From assembly GCA_015234465.1 (NCBI GenBank), contig JADGNA010000008.1, positions 930,001-994,000 of the forward strand: DNA of 64,000 nucleotides, in the 5' to 3' direction. This stretch comes from Salinibacterium sp. Lineage in GTDB: Bacteria > Actinomycetota > Actinomycetes > Actinomycetales > Microbacteriaceae. The notes beneath the pieces were generated by a model, which saw nothing but the letters and a program-made list of their open reading frames with translations, ran no database searches and had not been told where the DNA came from. Both the position numbers and the translations under genes were made by a program. Positions 59,160-64,000 of the stretch are shown piece after piece. Numbering within the stretch: the stretch's first letter is position 1; the number at the start of each line of letters is the position of its first letter.

Positions 59160-61186
59160 CTCCCAAACCGTCCCCCACGAAGGCCCCGACGCGTCGGGAC
59201 GTGACCGTGAGCCTCGCGACTGTCACGAATTCCTCGCCGGCCGTGGGTTCCGCGCGGAGCGCCGAGGACCGCGTGCTGTCGTCTCGTCGTAGTCCCGGCA
59301 CGATCGTGCGTCTCCTCCTTCGCCGTCCCGTTGCTGTGATCTCCCTCCTCTGGATCGCGCTGGTCTCGATCGCCTCCTTCGCCGCGCCCCTCCTGATGCC
59401 GCGTGATCCATACGAGACCAACCTCTCGAAGGCATACCAAGGACCGTCGCTCGAGAACCTGCTCGGAACCGACCAGCTCGGTCGCGACCTGCTCAGCAGG
59501 CTCATGATCGGCGGTGTCGAGCCGCTGAGCGGCGCGGCTGTCGCGCTGTCGATCGCCGTCGTCGTCGGCGCCACCGCCGGCATCCTCGCGGGCTACCTGG
59601 GCGGCGTGTTCGACTGGGTGAGCAGCCGCTGGGTCGAGATCAGCATGGCGATGCCGGGGCTCATCGTGCTGCTCGTCGTCCTGGCCGTCTTCCCGGGCAA
59701 CACGATGGCGGCCATGGTCGCCTACGGCTTCCTGATCGCCAATCCGGTCTATCGCGTGGTGCGCGCCGCGACGTTCGCCGTCACGCCCGAACTCCACGTC
59801 GATGCAGCGAAGTCAGCCGGCCTCGGTGCCCTCCGAATCCTTCGTCGTCACATCCTGCCCCGCATCATGGGCCCGCTCATTGTGCAGGCCACTCTCGTTG
59901 CCGGCGTGAGCATCCTGCTCAATACGGGACTCGGCTTCCTCGGCTTCGGGCCGAAGCCTCCCGCCACCTCCTGGGGTGCGCTGATCACGGAGGCATCGCA
60001 GCTCATCGTGATCCACCCGTGGATGCTGGTGCCGACGGGATTCGTCATCATCCTCACGGTGCTCGCGCTCCACTCGATAGGCGACACCGTGCGCGACATC
60101 ACGAACGAACGCTGGGCAGGGATGCCGCGTCGTGCGCGCCGCCGCCAGGTGCCGGCCGAGGCGGTGGTCGTCGACCAGCAGCCTGTGGCGGGACCCGAGG
60201 GCTCGGCGCTGCTGGAGGTGCGCGATCTCACCGTCGCCTTCGGCGATGACAGGGTGCGTGTGGTGGAGGGCGTCTCATTCGCGGTCAACGCGGGTGAGAT
60301 CGTCGGTCTTGTCGGTGAATCCGGATGCGGCAAGAGCGTCACCGGACGGGCTCTGGTTCGCCTCCTGGCCGAGGGAGGCGAGATCGTCGGCGGCAGCATC
60401 CGATTCGACGGCAAGGACATCGCGAGCATGAGCGAGCGCGAGGTCAACGCCCTTCGTGGCAGCGAGATCTCGTACATCTCGCAGGATCCGATGATGGCTC
60501 TCGACCCGAGCTTCACGATCGGCACCCTGGTGGGCGAAGCCGTGCAGCGGCAGGAGGGGCTGCGAGGCTCGGCGCAGAAGCAGCGGGTGCTCGAGCTGTT
60601 GGCCGCGGTCAAGCTACGCGGCCCCGAAGAAACGATGCGCCGTTACCCGCACCAGATCTCTGGCGGCATGGCGCAGCGGGTCATCATCGCACGGGCTCTC
60701 GCAGGGCGGCCCCGCCTCCTCATCGCAGACGAGCCGACCACGGCCCTCGATGTCACGGTGCAGGCAGAGATCCTCGACCTGCTGCGGGAGTTCCAGTCGC
60801 GTTTCGGGATGGCGATCATCTTCGTCACACACGACTGGGGGGTGGTTGCCGACATCTGCGAGAGAGCCATCGTGATGTACGCGGGCCAGATCGTTGAGGC
60901 GGCGCCCATTCTCGACATCTTCGCGGCCCCCAAGCATCCCTACACAGAGGGGCTTGAGGCATCCAACCCGCACCATGCGACGCGAGGCGTGCCGCTGCCA
61001 GCCCTGGCAGGATCCGTGCCCGCGCCCCGGGATTGGCCCACCGGGTGCCGCTTCGCGGCCCGGTGTCCCTACGCCACGCCGGACTGCAAGGAGGCGCCCA
61101 TCCCGCTCCTCAGTCCGGGCCCGGAGCGCCTCAGTAGGTGCATCCATATCGAACGTGTCGGCACGCGCGAAGGAGTGACGAAATGA
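59156..61186 (+). CDS. Fused ABC permease (DppC) and ATPase (DppD) protein
   Basis: 676 aa, starting on an ATGA overlap. Residues 1-330 form a DppC-type permease (LLGTDQLGRDLLSRLMIGG, EAA-type loop near AAKSAGLGALRILRRHILPR, six helices). After a basic linker (RRARRRQVPAE) residues 350-676 form a DppD ATPase: Walker A GESGCGKSVTG, signature ISGGMAQR, Walker B LLIADEPTTALDVT, and the C-terminal oligopeptide domain with Cys-rich CRFAARCPYATPDC. The linker runs in frame with uniform codon use, so this is a real gene fusion. It couples to a separate DppF-type ATPase downstream. Confidence 0.92.
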   Translation: MTPKPSPTKAPTRRDVTVSLATVTNSSPAVGSARSAEDRVLSSRRSPGTIVRLLLRRPVAVISLLWIALVSIASFAAPLLMPRDPYETNLSKAYQGPSLENLLGTDQLGRDLLSRLMIGGVEPLSGAAVALSIAVVVGATAGILAGYLGGVFDWVSSRWVEISMAMPGLIVLLVVLAVFPGNTMAAMVAYGFLIANPVYRVVRAATFAVTPELHVDAAKSAGLGALRILRRHILPRIMGPLIVQATLVAGVSILLNTGLGFLGFGPKPPATSWGALITEASQLIVIHPWMLVPTGFVIILTVLALHSIGDTVRDITNERWAGMPRRARRRQVPAEAVVVDQQPVAGPEGSALLEVRDLTVAFGDDRVRVVEGVSFAVNAGEIVGLVGESGCGKSVTGRALVRLLAEGGEIVGGSIRFDGKDIASMSEREVNALRGSEISYISQDPMMALDPSFTIGTLVGEAVQRQEGLRGSAQKQRVLELLAAVKLRGPEETMRRYPHQISGGMAQRVIIARALAGRPRLLIADEPTTALDVTVQAEILDLLREFQSRFGMAIIFVTHDWGVVADICERAIVMYAGQIVEAAPILDIFAAPKHPYTEGLEASNPHHATRGVPLPALAGSVPAPRDWPTGCRFAARCPYATPDCKEAPIPLLSPGPERLSRCIHIERVGTREGVTK

Positions 61187-62034
61187 CCGTCCGGGAGCAT
61201 CTCCTCGATGCGCGTGACCTCCGCGTCGTGTTCAAGGGTCGGAGGGGCAAGCCGCCCGTGGCCGCCCTCGATGGCGTGAGCATCACGATCGGAGACGGCG
61301 AGACCCTCGGCCTCGTCGGCGAGTCCGGCTCTGGCAAGTCGACGCTTGGCCGTGCCATCCTCGGCCTCAACCGCGTGCAGTCCGGAAGCATCGCCTTCGA
61401 CGGCCATGACCTGTTCGAGTGGCGTCGACGGAATGCGCGCGAGGTCGCCGCAGCGCTCCAGGTCGTGTTCCAAGACCCGTACAGTTCGCTTAATCCCACC
61501 CAGACGGTGGGCCAGATCCTGGCCGAGCCGCTTCAGGCCCACGGGATGAGGGACAGGTCGGAGTTGGCGCGCCGTGTCTACGAGATGCTCGACCGGGTCG
61601 GGCTGGCCTCCGAGTATGTCGACCGGTATCCCCGTCAGTTCTCGGGAGGGCAGCGCCAGCGAATCGCGATCGCGCGGTCGCTCATGCTGGGGCCCAAGCT
61701 GATCGTCTGCGACGAGGCGCTGAGCGCGCTGGACCTCTCAGTGCAGGCCCAGGTCGCGAACGTGCTCATGGAGCTCCAGCGCGAACTCGGACTGAGCTAT
61801 CTCTTCATCGCCCATGACCTCTCGATAGTCCGGTTGATGGCCCACCGCACGGTCGTGATGCGCCACGGCCAGATCGTGGAGCAGGGGCCTACGGACGAGC
61901 TCTACTCGGCGCCGAAGCATCCGTATACCCAGGCCCTCCTCGCGGCTGAGCCCGTGCCAGACCCTGTGGAGCAGCGACGGCGAAGGCAAGCGCGCGCAGC
62001 GCTCGCGCAGCGCGGCCCGATGGCAACCGCATGA
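61183..62034 (+). CDS. Peptide/nickel-type ABC transporter ATPase (DppF-like)
   Basis: 283 aa from the ATG at 61183 (ATGA overlap). Walker A GESGSGKST (about 46-54), Q-loop VVFQDPYSSLNP (about 95-106), signature FSGGQRQR (about 151-158), Walker B LIVCDEALSALDLSVQ (about 171-186), switch His in FIAHDLSIV. The usual C-terminal oligopeptide/Cys region is short. Forms the ATPase pair with the DppD half of the fused protein. Confidence 0.92.
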   Translation: MTVREHLLDARDLRVVFKGRRGKPPVAALDGVSITIGDGETLGLVGESGSGKSTLGRAILGLNRVQSGSIAFDGHDLFEWRRRNAREVAAALQVVFQDPYSSLNPTQTVGQILAEPLQAHGMRDRSELARRVYEMLDRVGLASEYVDRYPRQFSGGQRQRIAIARSLMLGPKLIVCDEALSALDLSVQAQVANVLMELQRELGLSYLFIAHDLSIVRLMAHRTVVMRHGQIVEQGPTDELYSAPKHPYTQALLAAEPVPDPVEQRRRRQARAALAQRGPMATA

Positions 62035-63545
62035 ACGCGCCCGTCGTCGAGACAACCGGGGGTCGCGTCGAGGGGGTTTCACTGGGAGGGGCACACGCGT
62101 TCCTTGGCGTGCCATACGGCGCAAGTCCAGCGGGCGCGAACCGCTTCAAGCCGTCCGTGCCCGTGGCCCCGTGGGGCGGGGTGCGCGCGGCCGCTGAGCC
62201 GGGGCCCCTCGCCCTCCAGTCGCGCACGGGCCCGGGAACGCGACCCGACAACCCCGCGCCCATGGACGAGGACTGCCTGTCGCTGAATGTCTGGACGGCA
62301 TCCCTCACCGGGGCGAAGCCCGTGCTCGTCTGGTTCCACGGGGGAGGATTCTCGGCGGGCCAGGCCATCACGCCGTACTCGCACGGGGCCGCGCTGGCGT
62401 CGCGAGGCGATGTCGTGGTTGTCAGCGTGACACATCGCCTCGCCCTCTTGGGATTCCTTAACCTTGAGGAGCTGGGTGGCGATGACTACGCCGGCTCTGG
62501 CAATGCCAGCCTGCTCGACCTGCAGCTCGCCCTCGAGTGGGTGCGAGACAACATCTCTCGCTTCGGCGGCGACCCCAATGCGGTGACGATCCACGGCCAT
62601 TCCGGAGGTGGCGGCAAAGTGGCTGCCCTGGCGTCGATGCCGGGCGCTCGCGGGCTCTTCCGCGCCGCGGTCGTGCATGGAGGCCCGCCCTTCGGGTTCA
62701 AGGATCACGCCACGGCAACCCGCACGGCGGAGGAGGCGTTGTCGCTTCTAGGCGTGCGTGCCGATCGATTGGATGCCCTGCAGGACATCCCCGTGGGGCA
62801 CCTGATGCACGTGCAGGAACAGCTCGCAGGAACGGGAGGCCCAGGCCCGAACGGCATGCGATTCGCTCCCGCCGTGGGCACGCCCGTGCTGCCGGCAGAC
62901 CCCTACCAAGCATTCGCGGCGGGCGCCGCGAAGGACATCTCGTTCATGACGGGGACCGCCCGCGACGAGGCGAGGGCCGCGATACATGCCTTTCCCCACT
63001 ACCTGGACGATCCAGACCTGTCCGTCTCGCAGCTCGTGGACCGACTGCGTCCCGGCCTCGACCACCAGGACGACGCCGAGGTCCTCGTCGAGCGCTATCG
63101 GGACGTCGATCCGCAGGCCTCGAATACTCAGATCTTCTTCAACGTGCTGAGCGACCAGTTCACGATCAGGACGCGACGACTGGCTCAGATGAAGCGACTC
63201 GGCGACGGGCAGGACTCCTGGGTGTACCTCTGCTCGGTCAACCAGGGCACCCCGTACGGCGCCTACCACGGTGTCGAGATGCCGCTCTTCTTCAACAACG
63301 CCACGCCGACCACGCCTGGGGCGGCCGCGGCCTCGGAACTGAGCGCGGAGCTCGTGCGATTTGCCAGCGGCGATATGGCCGCGTCTGACGCCTGGCACCC
63401 ATCCGGAGGCGACATCTCTCGCATCTACGAGATCGACGACACGGGCGGTCGGACAGTCCCCGACCCGCTTGCGAACCGGCTGTCTGCATGGGACGGCATC
63501 ATCGTCACGCCGCGCACCGACCCGTGGACGACCCTTTGGCTGTAA
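62031..63545 (+). CDS. Type-B carboxylesterase
   Basis: 504 aa. The family opening GGRVEGVSLGGAHAFLGVPY (about 7-26), EDCLSLNVWT (about 80-89), oxyanion VWFHGGGFSAGQ (about 101-112), nucleophile elbow GHSGGGGKVAALASMPGARG (Ser near 193), Glu in a later TGTARDEARA (about 304-313) and His in YGAYHGVEMPLFFNN. No signal peptide, so it acts in the cytoplasm on an imported ester or carbamate. Overlaps the ATPase gene by 4 bp (ATGA), which ties import and hydrolysis together. Confidence 0.9.
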   Translation: MNAPVVETTGGRVEGVSLGGAHAFLGVPYGASPAGANRFKPSVPVAPWGGVRAAAEPGPLALQSRTGPGTRPDNPAPMDEDCLSLNVWTASLTGAKPVLVWFHGGGFSAGQAITPYSHGAALASRGDVVVVSVTHRLALLGFLNLEELGGDDYAGSGNASLLDLQLALEWVRDNISRFGGDPNAVTIHGHSGGGGKVAALASMPGARGLFRAAVVHGGPPFGFKDHATATRTAEEALSLLGVRADRLDALQDIPVGHLMHVQEQLAGTGGPGPNGMRFAPAVGTPVLPADPYQAFAAGAAKDISFMTGTARDEARAAIHAFPHYLDDPDLSVSQLVDRLRPGLDHQDDAEVLVERYRDVDPQASNTQIFFNVLSDQFTIRTRRLAQMKRLGDGQDSWVYLCSVNQGTPYGAYHGVEMPLFFNNATPTTPGAAAASELSAELVRFASGDMAASDAWHPSGGDISRIYEIDDTGGRTVPDPLANRLSAWDGIIVTPRTDPWTTLWL

Positions 63546-63551
63546 CAGCCA

Positions 63552-63594
63552 TTGACAGACGATCGGGCAATCAATACTGTTCATGCAACGTTGC
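63552..63594 (+). promoter_or_regulatory. Promoter and palindrome before the binding-protein gene
   Basis: TTGACA (63552-63557), 17 bp, TACTGT (63575-63580), then a perfect palindrome GCAACGTTGC (63585-63594) at or just after the expected start point. The ribosome site AAGGGAG is 6-7 nt before the ATG at 63655. The promoter spacer shares a motif with the divergent region near 58123. Confidence 0.68.
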
Positions 63595-63654
63595 GATCGT
63601 GGTAAGTAGTGAAATGCAAATCCGCGTCGCTCACAGCCATCAAGGGAGATAGCA

Positions 63655-64000
63655 ATGAATCACTCGAAGTCCCGGCGCCGTCGCGTCGGAGCCGCAGTCG
63701 CCATGGCCGTGGCCATGGCGCTCGTGGGAGCCGGATGCTCCAGCGACGCCGGCGACGGAGTCGAGGCCGGCGCCGTCAATCTCGCGTACCAGTTCGTGGG
63801 CCCGCCCCTTGCAGGCCTTAACCCTGCCAAGACCGGCGGCACGAACTCCTCCGCGATGTTCAATGTGCCTGCGTACAGCTCGCTGCTCTTCCAGCGACCC
63901 GACGGGAGCATCGTCGGTGACCTCGCGACCGAGTGGGGCTACCCCGAGGGCGACAACCTGACCTTCAACGTGACTCTCCGCGACGATGCCGAGTTCGCAG
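63655..64000 (+). CDS. Peptide-type ABC substrate-binding lipoprotein (partial, 5' part)
   Basis: 115 residues before the window ends. The signal is lipoprotein-like: basic MNHSKSRRRR, a hydrophobic run and lipobox VGAGC at residues 23-27, cysteine near 27. The mature sequence opens with an SBP_bac_5 pattern: AYQFVGPPLAGLNPAKTGG, then SSLLFQRPDGSIVGDLATEW, then the LTFNVTLRDDAEF segment. Supplies substrate to the DppB/DppCD/DppF importer upstream. It has its own promoter but sits at the operon's end, an unusual position for the binding protein. Confidence 0.88.
   Translation, partial: MNHSKSRRRRVGAAVAMAVAMALVGAGCSSDAGDGVEAGAVNLAYQFVGPPLAGLNPAKTGGTNSSAMFNVPAYSSLLFQRPDGSIVGDLATEWGYPEGDNLTFNVTLRDDAEFA

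Noticed and set aside
59156-61186. Fusion as a sequencing error that removed a stop
   Set aside because: The linker is in frame, basic, about 20 residues long and shows the same codon bias; both halves are complete.

Overview
The window is very GC-rich DNA (codon third positions almost all G or C) with the gene set of an aerobic, pigmented actinobacterium. The split lycopene cyclase plus lycopene-elongase carotenoid operon (C50 pigments), the HAIR/HspR-controlled dnaK operon, sortase-type wall proteins, and the short palindromes that read VEPVET when translated all fit Microbacteriaceae. The genus cannot be fixed from the sequence alone. I see no prophage, CRISPR array, transposase or rRNA; the only RNA gene recognised is a tRNA-Gly(CCC).

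Layout. 1-11.9 kb: the end of a TetR gene, two CNNM/CorC-type membrane proteins, an IclR regulator divergent from a 3-hydroxybenzoate 4-monooxygenase-like flavoprotein, a membrane-anchored glycerophosphodiesterase, a ferredoxin reductase next to the broken remnant of its ferredoxin, and a flavoprotein/SDR/TetR module lying between two direct copies of an 81-bp palindromic element. 12-18.1 kb: an ACR3-like exporter, an FMN reductase/MarR pair, and an arsenic cluster (arsR, flavin monooxygenase, acr3, arsC, thioredoxin). 18.2-27.3 kb: a small membrane protein/XRE/dehydrogenase operon, then a GntR regulator divergent from a six-gene import and amide-hydrolysis operon (ABC ATPase, permease, lipoprotein, RutB-like amidohydrolase, MFS carrier, unusual asparaginase-like protein). 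27.3-33.5 kb: two divergent, related, LPXTG-anchored glycine-rich surface proteins. 33.6-40.8 kb: TetR, tRNA-Gly, GNAT, dCTP deaminase, ThuA-like protein, hydrolase/TetR pair, and MMPL exporter/MarR pair. 40.85-46.6 kb: idi and crtE-crtB-crtI-crtYe-crtYf-crtEb. 46.6-50.4 kb: MarR, PEP mutase-family lyase, esterase, MFS protein. 50.5-55.8 kb: dnaK-grpE-dnaJ-hspR and an RsmC-like methyltransferase. 55.8-64 kb: PaaX-type regulator, MmgE/PrpD protein, and a peptide-type ABC operon with a permease-ATPase fusion, a type-B carboxylesterase and a binding lipoprotein cut by the window end.

How it works together. Most units are a regulator facing its target with a palindromic operator between them. The carotenoid operon is translationally coupled throughout and makes a C50 xanthophyll from IPP/DMAPP. 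The heat-shock operon is autoregulated by HspR. The two import clusters look like catabolic islands for unidentified substrates, one an amide or ureide and one an ester. Overlaid on this is a set of dispersed palindromes of at least seven sequence families, mostly at gene ends but twice inside carotenoid reading frames. Many genes also start 6-7 nt after a TANNNT box, which suggests leaderless transcripts. Functions are from protein motif recognition only; no database search was run.
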